Origin: Bryobacteraceae bacterium
GTDB lineage: Bacteria; Acidobacteriota; Terriglobia; Bryobacterales; Bryobacteraceae
Length of the DNA: 64,000 nucleotides
NCBI GenBank assembly: GCA_030039005.1
Contig: JASHQT010000049.1
Span: forward strand, 6,925-70,924
Direction of reading: 5' to 3'
Both the position numbers and the translations under genes were made by a program. The notes beneath the pieces are model-generated. The model was not told the origin of the DNA. It saw only the letters and a list, made by a program, of their open reading frames with translations, and ran no database searches. The number at the start of each line of letters is the position of its first letter. The first letter of the stretch is position 1. Below are positions 46,713-55,092 of the stretch, piece after piece.

Positions 46713-47450
46713 CTAATCCTCGGAGACGAGCCGCCGAACGAACTCGTTATCGCTGCTTTCCAACTCCCGAAGCGGCCCCAAGGCAAGCAGGTGACCTTTA
46801 TCCAGGACGGCGACTCGGTCTCCTACGTGCCTTGCTTCCCGCACGTCGTGGGTCACGATGATCATCGTGACCCTCCCTTTTAAGCGGAGCAACAGTTCGT
46901 CGATCTCCGAGGCCGTAACGCGGTCCAGCCCGCTGCTCGGCTCATCGATCAACAGAATGCTGGGCTCCAGGATCAGCGCTCGCGCCAAGCCCGCTCGTTT
47001 TCGCATACCACCGGAGAGCGCCGCCGGCATGGTGTAACGCGCATCGGCGAGACCCACGGCTGCCAGTTCGCGCTGGACGGTCTGATCGATCTCATCCTTC
47101 GACTTGTGCGTGAAGCGCATCAACAGCACCGCGAGATTGTCATTGAGCGAATAGGAATCGAACAACGCGGCGCTCTGGAACATGTAGCCCATTTTGCGCC
47201 GTACCGAGGAGAGCCCGTCTTCATCGAGATCGACAATGTTCTGTCCCGCGATCGATATCACTCCCCGATCCGGGCGCATCAACCCAATTGTCAGTTTGAG
47301 CGTGACGCTTTTCCCCGTGCCGCTGCGGCCCATCAAGCATAGAACCTCGCCTGGCTTGATCTCAAAAGACACGTCATCCAGCACCTTGTGGCTGTTAAAG
47401 CTCTTTGACACCCCTTGGAACGAAATGGTCAGGCAGCGCGGATCGATCAT
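46713..47450 (-). CDS. mlaF: MlaF-type ABC transporter ATPase
   Basis: A 245-residue ATPase. Walker A is GRSGTGKS (41-48), the signature LSGGMRKRAGLARAL starts at 145, and Walker B is ILLIDEPSSGLD (165-176), with the MlaF/MCE-type RMRKR-like signature variant. It powers phospholipid transfer with MlaE and MlaD. It overlaps mlaE by four bases and precedes mlaD by six, a tightly coupled unit. Confidence 0.88.
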   Translation of the reverse strand: MIDPRCLTISFQGVSKSFNSHKVLDDVSFEIKPGEVLCLMGRSGTGKSVTLKLTIGLMRPDRGVISIAGQNIVDLDEDGLSSVRRKMGYMFQSAALFDSYSLNDNLAVLLMRFTHKSKDEIDQTVQRELAAVGLADARYTMPAALSGGMRKRAGLARALILEPSILLIDEPSSGLDRVTASEIDELLLRLKGRVTMIIVTHDVREARHVGDRVAVLDKGHLLALGPLRELESSDNEFVRRLVSED

Positions 47451-48208
47451 ACGGCGGTATTCGGAAACAGAAAGAAAATGAACTTGACCATCGTGACGTC
47501 AGACAGAATGATTAGCAGTGACGACACGACAACGCTGTTGGTGGCGGCCCGGCCTACTCCGATCGAACCTTCATCGGTTGTGTACCCGTAATAGCCGGAC
47601 ACCAGAGCGATAATAAAGCCGAACACGGCCGTTTTCAGCGTCGGCGGAATCACGCCTGCCCACGCGAGGTTGTTGAAGGCGTGATTTAGAAACAGCGTCA
47701 ACGACATGTGCGAAGTCTGGTTCTCCACGAGAAAACCGCCAACCAGCCCGCAGACATCGGTGAAGATGGTGAGCAGAGGCAGCACCATCACGCACGCGAT
47801 GATGCGAGGGATCACAAGGAACTTGAAGGAATCGATGGAGAGCGCTTCAACGGCGTCTATTTGCTCGGTGGCGCGCATATTCGCAATTTCTGCTCCTATC
47901 CCCGCTCCGACGCGCCCAGCCACCAGTAACCCAGTGATCAACGGGCCGATCTCATTGAAAAACGCCTGCGATTGTACAGCCGGAATGAGGGCTTCGGCGC
48001 CGAACTCAACCAGGGAACCGCGCGTGTGCAGCGTGAGGATAACCCCCAGCGCAAAGCCCGAAGCGGCAACCAGCGGCAATGATTGCCACCCGGCCGACTC
48101 CATATTGCGCCAGACTTGGGCAAATTCAAATGGCCGGCGCAAGCCGCGCCGTACGCCGCGGCTTGCGAACACGCCAAGTTGACCAATTAAGTCGATGTAA
48201 TTTGCCAT
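47447..48208 (-). CDS. mlaE: MlaE-type ABC permease
   Basis: A 253-residue inner membrane permease with five spans. MlaE marks are present: ESAGWQSLPLVAASGFALG near the N-terminus, VGAGIGAEIANMRATEQIDA and EALSIDSFKFLVIPRIIA. It works with MlaF and MlaD in lipid traffic between inner and outer membranes. It is first in the operon. MlaB and MlaC homologues are not adjacent. The SYLF lipid-binding protein lies 98 bases upstream on the same strand and may share the promoter region. Confidence 0.87.
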   Translation of the reverse strand: MANYIDLIGQLGVFASRGVRRGLRRPFEFAQVWRNMESAGWQSLPLVAASGFALGVILTLHTRGSLVEFGAEALIPAVQSQAFFNEIGPLITGLLVAGRVGAGIGAEIANMRATEQIDAVEALSIDSFKFLVIPRIIACVMVLPLLTIFTDVCGLVGGFLVENQTSHMSLTLFLNHAFNNLAWAGVIPPTLKTAVFGFIIALVSGYYGYTTDEGSIGVGRAATNSVVVSSLLIILSDVTMVKFIFFLFPNTAV

Positions 48209-48306
48209 AATTATTTCTCACCGCCATTCGACCCTAACGCCGAGCCGCCGCGATCGCCCAATGCCGCCACCCGATCCCGGCGGATCGTTGAAGTCCAGTG
48301 CTGTTA

Positions 48307-48957
48307 TCAATGACCTGCCGGGTTGAGACTAGCGACGAACCCTTGCGCCGCAGGCGGGGCTGTCACTGCGCCGTCCACGATTTCGCCGTTTGTCACAGGC
48401 TTGCCGTAAAGCGCCTTATCGCTGGAATCGTCCGGTTTAATTGTTGCGCCGTCGAGTCCAAAGCCGGCAAACAGCCCCTTGGTATGCGAGAAGAAAACAA
48501 TTTGTGTGTTTGTATCGTCGTGAGCCGATTTACCGTTTCCCCAGGCCGCGGAGGCGTCTGCACCCATGGTGAAGCGGTCGGAAAGGAGCTTCGGCCGCAG
48601 ATTCTTGTCCCTCGACAACATCACGAGGTCGATGTTCTCGCCGCCGATCTGGACGCCCAGGCTGCTCGCTTCTAGCGAGATCGCGCCCGGCGCCGACCAC
48701 TGGCCATCGGCGTTGCGGCAGGAAATGAATCCCCGTCCGAAGCCGACACCGACCACCGCGGCGCCCTTCTTGAAACCAGGGATCACTGCAATACAATCCG
48801 CGGAGGCAAGTTGGTCCGACTTGATCCCGTCTCGAGTGTCTGTCAACTTCGCGAGTACGCCCGCGGCCTTGTTCAACCGCGCCGTGGTATCATCCGCGGC
48901 CGTCGCTGCCATTGCGGCGGCAAGTGTCAACAACAAAGAACATTTTAGACTTCGCAT
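48307..48957 (-). CDS. SYLF (YSC84-type) lipid-binding protein, exported
   Basis: A 216-residue protein with signal peptide (MRSLKCSLLLTLAAAMAAT). The SYLF domain shows ADCIAVIPGFKKGAAVVGVG, GFGRGFISCR and GVQIGGENIDLVMLSRDKN. SYLF proteins bind phosphoinositides or other lipids in eukaryotes and are exported in many bacteria. The start at 48957 follows AAGGAGG by eight bases; an in-frame ATG at 49032 lacks this and precedes the signal. Its place before mlaE suggests a lipid-related job, which is inference. Confidence 0.83.
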   Translation of the reverse strand: MRSLKCSLLLTLAAAMAATAADDTTARLNKAAGVLAKLTDTRDGIKSDQLASADCIAVIPGFKKGAAVVGVGFGRGFISCRNADGQWSAPGAISLEASSLGVQIGGENIDLVMLSRDKNLRPKLLSDRFTMGADASAAWGNGKSAHDDTNTQIVFFSHTKGLFAGFGLDGATIKPDDSSDKALYGKPVTNGEIVDGAVTAPPAAQGFVASLNPAGH

Positions 48958-49480
48958 GGTGTTGTTCCTCCTTCTGGCCGGACTGATTCTCGAACAGTCC
49001 GGCTGGTGCAATTCTGTTAAAACCGGCGCCAACTGTTCGCGCTGCTTTTCTTCGACCTATCCACCGCTAGCGCCGGATGGTTGGGAGCACGTAGATTTCC
49101 ATGGCGCCGCAATAGAGCAGGCCCGCATATGCAGCCACTTAGCGCCGGGAAATATGATTTCTGGATGGCGGGACGCCGGTCTTTGGACACATACGTCAAT
49201 TGGCTGTCAATACGAGCAAGTGCTGTCCCTTCCTCTGCGTCGCCGAAGTTCGATCCGAAAATCCGGGCTTCCGGCGGGTCCCAGAGACAGCGGCGAGCGC
49301 CGATCGAGCTGATAGGGCCTGAATCGCGGCCTTCATATGACCGACTGCACCAACGCGAGTCGCACCCAACCGATGAATCTCCAAACACTGGATGGGGATC
49401 ACGAGCTGTTGGGTGCGCTCGGGGTGCCGCGACCCTGGAATCGCTTCAGGCGGTTTGACGGAGATCCCGATGGCCGAGGA

Positions 49481-49541
49481 CGTCACAAGCAAGAAGCCAC
49501 GCCGTTCGTGAAAGCGGTTCGCGTCACAATCCACGTCACAA
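49481..49541 (+). repeat. Three direct repeats CGTCACAA
   Basis: The octamer occurs at 49481-49488, 49522-49529 and 49534-49541, within 110 bases of the tRNA fragment on its 3' side. Short direct repeats flanking a tRNA-end core are typical of integrase arm sites, but these lie on the side expected to be chromosome. Chance or another regulator is possible. Confidence 0.3.
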
Positions 49542-49588
49542 AACTGCGCGTCAACGGGATTCAGTGCCGGCGAGTTATTGAGGGAAAT

Positions 49589-49633
49589 GGTCGGGGCGAG
49601 TGGATTCGAACCACCGACCTCCTGGTCCCGAAT
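49589..49633 (-). pseudogene. 3' half of a tRNA-Pro(CGG) gene
   Basis: On the minus strand the sequence gives, in order, an anticodon loop TTCGGGA (anticodon CGG), the 3' anticodon stem CCAGG, a five-base variable loop, a T-arm (GGTGG, TTCGAAT, CCACT), the acceptor strand CGCCCCG, discriminator A and an encoded CCA at 49589-49591. The 5' partner strands are missing: the bases before the loop (CAAGA) do not pair with CCAGG and no CGGGGCG acceptor strand lies upstream. This is the portion duplicated when an element integrates at a tRNA 3' end. The antisense reading [11 protein letters not shown] is a translation artefact of it. Confidence 0.7.
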
Positions 49634-49932
49634 CTTGCTGCCTTCGCCATCTCCTTGAGTACAGGACCAAATATTTTGGTAAGAAATATCAGTTTAAAGT
49701 GTGGCATACCGGAACTCGTCGAAGTTTACCGTTAGCTTCACCAGACGCAGTCCCAACACGCCCCCATGGAAACCCGACGGTTAGTTTTGGGGATCGGCCG
49801 GCGGTCGCAGCCACGTATTGCAGCTCTCAAAGTTGAGGCCGCCGCCGGGCTTCCAGCGCCGCCGGTCGGTCATACGCTCGAATCCGTTTGCGTTACCGAA
49901 ATCTGCCAGTGATACTGCGGACGGGCGAATGG

Positions 49933-50712
49933 CTAGCCCGGCTTCGGTTCGCAAGGCACCGGTCTCCACTTCGACTGGTCCGGCTCGCGTTTGAAATGCG
50001 TGCTGGTAACGAAAGGTTGGTTTAAGTAATGCGGATCTTCCACGATGGTGAAGACAATCAACCAGTCCGTTCCATAGGCTGTGAATCGATCGAAGTATTC
50101 GGTCATGGTGGTGTCTTCGCTGTAAGGCACACCGTTTTTGCGGAGATATCCGGCCTTGAGATTCGTGGTGCGCACCTTCAGAGCGCCGGGGATGCCGGGC
50201 CCATGCTGAAGACTCACGCCGAGACCGCCGGGCTGCGCAATGCGATCCCACTCGGCCGCCGAGTCTCCTTGCCAGGTGCGCTCCGTAGGTGCCTTGCGGG
50301 TCTTGTCGAAATATAGATAGCGCGTTTGTTCTCCCGCGTCGGTATCGATGCGCAAAGTGGTGTCGTTCTCCCAAGTAATGTGCAGTCGGCCCGGGACGCG
50401 CATGATGGCCGCGGCGCCATAGGGCTTGCAGCCGTCCGCCGCCAATTGGGAGCGGTCCCAAGTATCTGCGAGCTTGCGGCCTTCGGGGCTCAACGGAACA
50501 CTTGAATAATCCCCTTTTTTCGGGATCAGCATGCGCCAGCGCCAATCTTCGGTAACCACAGAAACCCAGTTCCCCGTCAAATCGATCGGCGCTGCTTCCT
50601 TAGGAGTTTTGGGAGCTGGCGCTGGTGGCGGAGAAGCCGTCCGCTGCTGCGGAGCCGTCCGCATACAGAAGATCAGCGCGAGTAAAGCTACCACGACCGT
50701 TTGTCGCTTCAT
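49933..50712 (-). CDS. Exported protein of the LTGNWVS/GDSAAEW type
   Basis: A 259-residue exported protein with signal peptide (MKRQTVVVALLALIFCMRTA) and a proline-rich linker. The single domain begins DLTGNWVSVVTEDWRW and contains RTWQGDSAAEWDRIA, LKAGYLRKNGVPYSEDTTM and TEYFDRF, equivalent to the GHWERNMLVVETTHIKTGWL region of its neighbour. It is a divergent member of the unnamed secreted family seen elsewhere in the window. Its ATG overlaps the stop of the upstream MBL-fold gene by four bases, so the two proteins are probably made together and may interact. Confidence 0.72.
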   Translation of the reverse strand: MKRQTVVVALLALIFCMRTAPQQRTASPPPAPAPKTPKEAAPIDLTGNWVSVVTEDWRWRMLIPKKGDYSSVPLSPEGRKLADTWDRSQLAADGCKPYGAAAIMRVPGRLHITWENDTTLRIDTDAGEQTRYLYFDKTRKAPTERTWQGDSAAEWDRIAQPGGLGVSLQHGPGIPGALKVRTTNLKAGYLRKNGVPYSEDTTMTEYFDRFTAYGTDWLIVFTIVEDPHYLNQPFVTSTHFKREPDQSKWRPVPCEPKPG

Positions 50713-52499
50713 TTTTTGGACAGGCTCCGGTACACCGCGTCGATAAACATGGACGTGGTCCAGGAGCCGCTATCGGATCCGTAGCGCGAATCGTATTCGA
50801 GCGTCGGCCGAGCCGCTTTCACTTGATCCAGCGTCATACCTTTCTGGATCATGTTCTGAATTCGGTCGCGGATGATGGTCACCATGTCGCGATATTCCAC
50901 CACGTCCGCTTCATCGCAGATTCGCCCATGCGCGGGAATGACCATGGTCCCCCCTTCCTGCCAGTCCTTGGGGATGGTGATCTCGATGATGCGATTCAGA
51001 CCCGCGATCACGCCATTGATGCTGCCGCCCTTAGAGATCACTGGATAGCTGATGGTGGAAAAGATTTCGCCGCTGACAACGACATCGGAGCGCCGGAAGA
51101 AAGCCAAGCTGTCGCCGTCGGAGTGCGCGGCCGGAACATGAAAAAGTTGGATCGCTTCGTCGTTGAGAAAGAGCTCCTTCGACTCGGGATACGACTCCGT
51201 TGGCCAAGCGCCGACCGGCAGCAGTGCCTTTTGGCCCGTGGGTGCGCTAACCGCGGCCAGCACGGCCTGTTGGGCAAATACCATGGCGCCGGGTCCGGCG
51301 CTGTCGGTGGCACGGCCGCCGCCGGCAGGTTTTCCGGCCGCTGCGAGGGTCTCATTGCCGCCCAGGTGGTCCGTATCTGCGCTCGTATCTACGATGAAAC
51401 GAATCGGCCTCCTAGAAAGCTTTTGAATCGCAGCCAAAACTTGGCCGTTGAACTTTCCGTTCCCCGTGTCGACCAGCAGGACGCCATCTTCGCCCGCTTG
51501 AACGGCCATATTAGCGCCCGCGCCTGACAGCAGATACACATTTCCCTGGACCTGCAGCACCTGAACGTCGCCGATGGGTTCCGTAGTTTGAGGTGAGACA
51601 ACGCGAGCAAAACTTCTGCCCGGGGCAATGGGAACAAAGACGCGGTTGTCGAGCTCGCCTTTCTCGATCTTGACCATGTATTCCGGATATGTGGTCGCCG
51701 CGCCGCCTCGCGCTGCCTCCGGCGGAACGCCACTCTTTTTGAGGAACTCCTCAATGTGAGGCGTCTGCCCCGGAAGATAGTGGGGGACCCAGCCCTCCGG
51801 ACGTCCGCCGAGTTCATCGATGATCTGCGCAGGACCGCAGTGCCCCCAGGCGTCGGCATTGGTAGTCAGGCTCAGCACGAAATTGCTGGTTCGGATAAAT
51901 GGCTCATCTAGATAAACCGGATCGTTGACGAATGTGACCAGAAGCAGATAATTGCCGTAACGCGTGTAAAACTCCGTCATCGTCGCCAGATCGCTGGTAG
52001 GCGCGCCGTTGCGCAACAGCCAGCCAGTCTTAATATGTGTGGTCTCGACCACGAGCATGTTCCGCTCCCAGTGCCCGGTCGAAAATCCGGCCCAGGTATG
52101 GGGCGCGAACGGCGGCGGATGCTCGCGGCCATCCATCCAAATGGTGCGCGGACGGCCGTAACTGCCGAGCAAACTATAAGCCTGCAGCTCTCCCGATATG
52201 GGGTCAACGATCTTCGAGAACCGGATATTGGCGGGGCCGCGCATGGCGTAAGTGACGACATGAGGGATGCATTGGCGCTCGAAGGTGGAGCGGGCCGATT
52301 CATCCCAGCTCTGCGCCTTGCGCCAGCCTGCCTCGTTGAGCGGCAAACCGGTGTAATCGCCAAGCTGCACGCCGCCGCGATGCGGCAGGTCTTCAAAAAA
52401 GGTCGCGGCCCACTCGCCGCCCAGATCGATCTGAGCGAAGGCGGAGACAGCCGACAGAAGGACTGTGATGCCGAGTCTTTTCGTTGCGTTGATGGACAT
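50709..52499 (-). CDS. Exported protein fusing GHWE-type domain to metallo-beta-lactamase fold
   Basis: A 596-residue exported protein. The signal peptide (ITVLLSAVSAFAQ) sets the start at 52499; a longer frame to 52691 is rejected. Residues about 25-215 form the secreted-family domain (GHWERNMLVVETTHIKTGWL). Residues about 300-590 are a metallo-beta-lactamase fold (GVLLVDTGNGKFNGQVLAAI). The usual HxHxDH metal site reads S373-A-D375-T-D377-H378: two histidines are replaced. The later AAHSDGDSLAFF, SGEIFS and PAHGRI segments keep some ligand positions. Metal binding is doubtful or altered. It is coupled to the 259-residue gene. Confidence 0.78.
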   Translation of the reverse strand: MSINATKRLGITVLLSAVSAFAQIDLGGEWAATFFEDLPHRGGVQLGDYTGLPLNEAGWRKAQSWDESARSTFERQCIPHVVTYAMRGPANIRFSKIVDPISGELQAYSLLGSYGRPRTIWMDGREHPPPFAPHTWAGFSTGHWERNMLVVETTHIKTGWLLRNGAPTSDLATMTEFYTRYGNYLLLVTFVNDPVYLDEPFIRTSNFVLSLTTNADAWGHCGPAQIIDELGGRPEGWVPHYLPGQTPHIEEFLKKSGVPPEAARGGAATTYPEYMVKIEKGELDNRVFVPIAPGRSFARVVSPQTTEPIGDVQVLQVQGNVYLLSGAGANMAVQAGEDGVLLVDTGNGKFNGQVLAAIQKLSRRPIRFIVDTSADTDHLGGNETLAAAGKPAGGGRATDSAGPGAMVFAQQAVLAAVSAPTGQKALLPVGAWPTESYPESKELFLNDEAIQLFHVPAAHSDGDSLAFFRRSDVVVSGEIFSTISYPVISKGGSINGVIAGLNRIIEITIPKDWQEGGTMVIPAHGRICDEADVVEYRDMVTIIRDRIQNMIQKGMTLDQVKAARPTLEYDSRYGSDSGSWTTSMFIDAVYRSLSKK

Positions 52500-52810
52500 G
52501 AAAGACCCAACCAGTCTACTGAATCGCGAATTCCCAGGGAGCGCCCCCTTCTGGGATCTCGGGAAACTCGCCAGGGAAGTGGTGATTGAGCCGGGCCTTC
52601 CCCCTGTTGTCGCGCGCGTTCGCGATAGTAGGTGCTCGTGCTCGGTAATGTGCGCGGGAACTCGAATCCCTTCCGAGCGATTCGGAAACAATTGAGTGCG
52701 AACAGTGCCGGGTGCGCAGCGGACCGATGTCCAACATTATCGGCAGGCTCTGCCTGGTGGCGTTGAGTTCGAACGGCATCGTAGCGATCGAGATAGGGTA
52801 ATGTTAGGGT
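52500..52810. other. Non-coding gap between divergent genes
   Basis: This 311-base gap separates the MBL-fold gene and the TauD gene, so it should hold both promoters. I see no consensus -35/-10 pair, hairpin or gene in it. Confidence 0.5.
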
Positions 52811-53665
52811 ATGTCATTGAGGATCATCCCGAGTGGTGCAGCGCTCGGAGCAGAAATCCAGAACGTTAGGCTGACGAGCTTGAACGACGGGGACTTCGAT
52901 GAAATCTACTGCGCATGGCTCGACCATCTCGTCATTCGGTTCCCAGGCCAGCAACTCGACGTTCAGGACCTCATCGCATTCAGCCGCCGATTCGGTGAAC
53001 TGGACTGGGCACCGGTGCAGGAGACCGGACGCCGGTTCGTGGAGGGCCATCCGGAAATCTACGTGGTTTCCAACGTGATAGAAAACGGAGTGCCAATCGG
53101 CAGCCTGGGCGCAGGAGAGGCGGTATGGCACACCGACATGTCGTATCAAACTGATCCGCCGAAGGCCAGCCTCCTGTATGCCTTAGAGATCCCTCCGGCG
53201 GGCGGCGACACGTACTTCTGTAATATGCATCGCGCATTCGAATGCCTGCCGAATGGGCTCCGCGAGCGGGCGTTGGGCCTAACGCTGAAACACGATGCCA
53301 CGTATAACAGCGGTGGGTTTGTGCGTCAGGGAATCGCGGCCACCGACGATCCCATCTTGTCGCCTGGCGTGTATCACCCGCTCGTCTGCACACATCCGGA
53401 AACCTGGCGGCGCGCGTTATATCTCGGCCGCCGGCGCAATGCTTACATCGGCGGCCTGACGCTGGCAGAGTCGGAAGCACTGCTCGACCAACTGTGGTCC
53501 TACGCGACTCGCGATGAGATAGTTTGGCGCAATCGCTGGCAACCCGGCGATGTCGTCCTGTGGGACAACCGTTGCACCATGCATCGGCGAGATTCATTCG
53601 ATGCCAGTTCCCGCAGGGTCTTGTATCGCACGCAAATCAAGAGCACAGCGCAGCGACCGGCGTGA
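52811..53665 (+). CDS. TauD/TfdA-family 2-oxoglutarate dioxygenase
   Basis: A 284-residue Fe(II)/2-oxoglutarate enzyme. Iron ligands are His107 and Asp109 (AVWHTDMSY) and His258 (RCTMHRRDSF); the arginine after it (RRVLYRTQ) would bind 2-oxoglutarate. Relatives hydroxylate taurine, 2,4-D, alkyl sulfates or similar acids. The N-terminus (SGAALGAEIQNVRL) is typical of the family. The MFS gene starts within its stop (GTGA overlap), so a substrate importer is likely paired with it. Substrate is unknown. Confidence 0.87.
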   Translation: MSLRIIPSGAALGAEIQNVRLTSLNDGDFDEIYCAWLDHLVIRFPGQQLDVQDLIAFSRRFGELDWAPVQETGRRFVEGHPEIYVVSNVIENGVPIGSLGAGEAVWHTDMSYQTDPPKASLLYALEIPPAGGDTYFCNMHRAFECLPNGLRERALGLTLKHDATYNSGGFVRQGIAATDDPILSPGVYHPLVCTHPETWRRALYLGRRRNAYIGGLTLAESEALLDQLWSYATRDEIVWRNRWQPGDVVLWDNRCTMHRRDSFDASSRRVLYRTQIKSTAQRPA

Positions 53666-54954
53666 TCGCAAAACAAGGCACTTCCCATGCGGGGTCCGTG
53701 CGGCTTCAGCAATTCAGCGCGCCCTGGTTTGTTGTCGCTCTGTTGTGCGTCTTGTACTTGATCGTTTTCGTAAATCGCGTGAATGTCGCGGCGGTAGGAC
53801 CGCTGATCAGAGCGGATCTCCGTCTGAGCAATACGCAACTGGGGCTAGCGTTCTCGGCGTTTGCGATCCCCTATGCGTTTTTTCAACTCGTTGGCGGGTG
53901 GATCGGAGACAAGTTCGGACCGCACTTGACTCTGTCAGTCTGCTGCGGCCTGGTGAGTATTTCCACGATCCTGACTGGCGCAGCCGGCGGATTGGCCTCT
54001 CTCGTAGCCTTCCGCTTCGCTATGGGGTTCGCGCAAGGCGCCATCTTTCCGACCGCGACGCGAGCGATGTCGGCTTGGGTTCCGGCTCAGAACTGGGGCT
54101 TCGCACAAGGCATCACGCACTCATTCGGACGAATTGGAAATGCCGTGACACCACCGCTCATGGCCGCTTTGCTTCTGTTCGTATCCTGGCGGCGCTCCTT
54201 CTTGATTGTTGGATTGGCCAGCCTGATTTGGCTTTTGGTTTGGGCCTGCTATTTTCGGAACGATCCGCGCCTCCACCGGGGTGTCAAAGAAAGAGATCTA
54301 GCAGCGCTGCCCGAGCCACGCCCCGGCGGCCAATCAAAAATCCCCTGGGTGGGGTTGGCGCAGCGCATCTTTCCGGTAGCCGTAGTGGACTTCTGCTACG
54401 GATGGACCCTCTGGCTGTTCCTGAGCTGGATTCCCGGATTCTTTTATGAAAATTATCATCTGAATCTGCAGTCTTCGGCATTGTTTTCCGCTGGTGTTCT
54501 GTTCGCGGGCGTACTCGGCGATACGGCGGGCGGTGTGCTCACCGATCGACTGCTGCGGAAGACTGGAAGTGTACTGCTAGCTCGTCGATCGGTAATCGTT
54601 ACTGGATTTGTTGGCGCGCTGGTGTGGCTTGTTCCCGTGATCCTGATGCACAATCTGGCGATGGCAGCGGTTGGGCTGTCACTGGCGTTTTTTTTCGCCG
54701 AGCTCATCGTCGCGCCGATCTGGGCCGTGCCCATGGACATCGCTCCGCGCTACGCAGGCTCCGCCGGCGGGATGATGAACTTCGGGTTCGCCCTAGCAGG
54801 CTTGGTGTCGCCCTCCAGTTTTGGTTATCTGGTCGACCGAACGGGCAGTTGGGCTTTCCCGTTTCTGTGCTCAATGTTGTTACTCCTGGTAGGAGCGGTG
54901 CTGGGGTGGCGTCTACGGCCGGACCTTCCTTTCATCAGAAATGGCGACCACTAG
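53662..54954 (+). CDS. MFS transporter, ACS-like
   Basis: A 430-residue major-facilitator protein with 12 spans. The first helices carry YLIVFVNRVNVAAVGPLI and the loop 2-3 motif GGWIGDKFG, typical of the anion:cation symporter group (organic acids, galactonate, phthalate). The GTG at 53662 overlaps the TauD stop by four bases; a later GTG at 53698 is an alternative. The coupling suggests it imports the substrate of the dioxygenase. It is convergent with the PQQ dehydrogenase gene, with 138 bases between them that hold nothing recognisable. Confidence 0.82.
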   Translation: MIAKQGTSHAGSVRLQQFSAPWFVVALLCVLYLIVFVNRVNVAAVGPLIRADLRLSNTQLGLAFSAFAIPYAFFQLVGGWIGDKFGPHLTLSVCCGLVSISTILTGAAGGLASLVAFRFAMGFAQGAIFPTATRAMSAWVPAQNWGFAQGITHSFGRIGNAVTPPLMAALLLFVSWRRSFLIVGLASLIWLLVWACYFRNDPRLHRGVKERDLAALPEPRPGGQSKIPWVGLAQRIFPVAVVDFCYGWTLWLFLSWIPGFFYENYHLNLQSSALFSAGVLFAGVLGDTAGGVLTDRLLRKTGSVLLARRSVIVTGFVGALVWLVPVILMHNLAMAAVGLSLAFFFAELIVAPIWAVPMDIAPRYAGSAGGMMNFGFALAGLVSPSSFGYLVDRTGSWAFPFLCSMLLLLVGAVLGWRLRPDLPFIRNGDH

Positions 54955-55092
54955 CAGCGTTGCAGGGCTACGCTGGCTTGTGGCTCCGTACGAATCCCAT
55001 CTGAAACACATGAGGTTGAACAGCCGGATCACTTTCTCCAGAACGCTTCTGCTCTGCGTGCAAGTCTCGGCCCGAGTGCCCTGGAACTCGGA

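Larger units (their letters stand above)
48958..49932. other. Non-coding stretch of about 975 bases
   Basis: No convincing gene is present: the open frames on both strands are short, lack ribosome-binding sites and match no family. The stretch holds three CGTCACAA repeats and the 3' half of a proline tRNA gene, described separately. The rest, 49634-49932, is somewhat AT-rich near 49670-49710 and carries nothing else I can name. Confidence 0.6.

Noticed and set aside
49017..49534. Overlapping frames in the gap after the SYLF gene
   Set aside because: Short, without start signals, no recognised family, conflicting strands.
49600..49665. Minus-strand mini frame starting [17 protein letters not shown]
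   Set aside because: It lies almost wholly within the tRNA 3' half; an AAGGAG abuts the ATG with no spacing. Treated as a tRNA translation artefact.
49337..49836. Open frames containing [11 protein letters not shown] or [11 protein letters not shown]
   Set aside because: They are antisense translations of the tRNA fragment and flanks, a known source of false protein annotations; no ribosome-binding site or family support.
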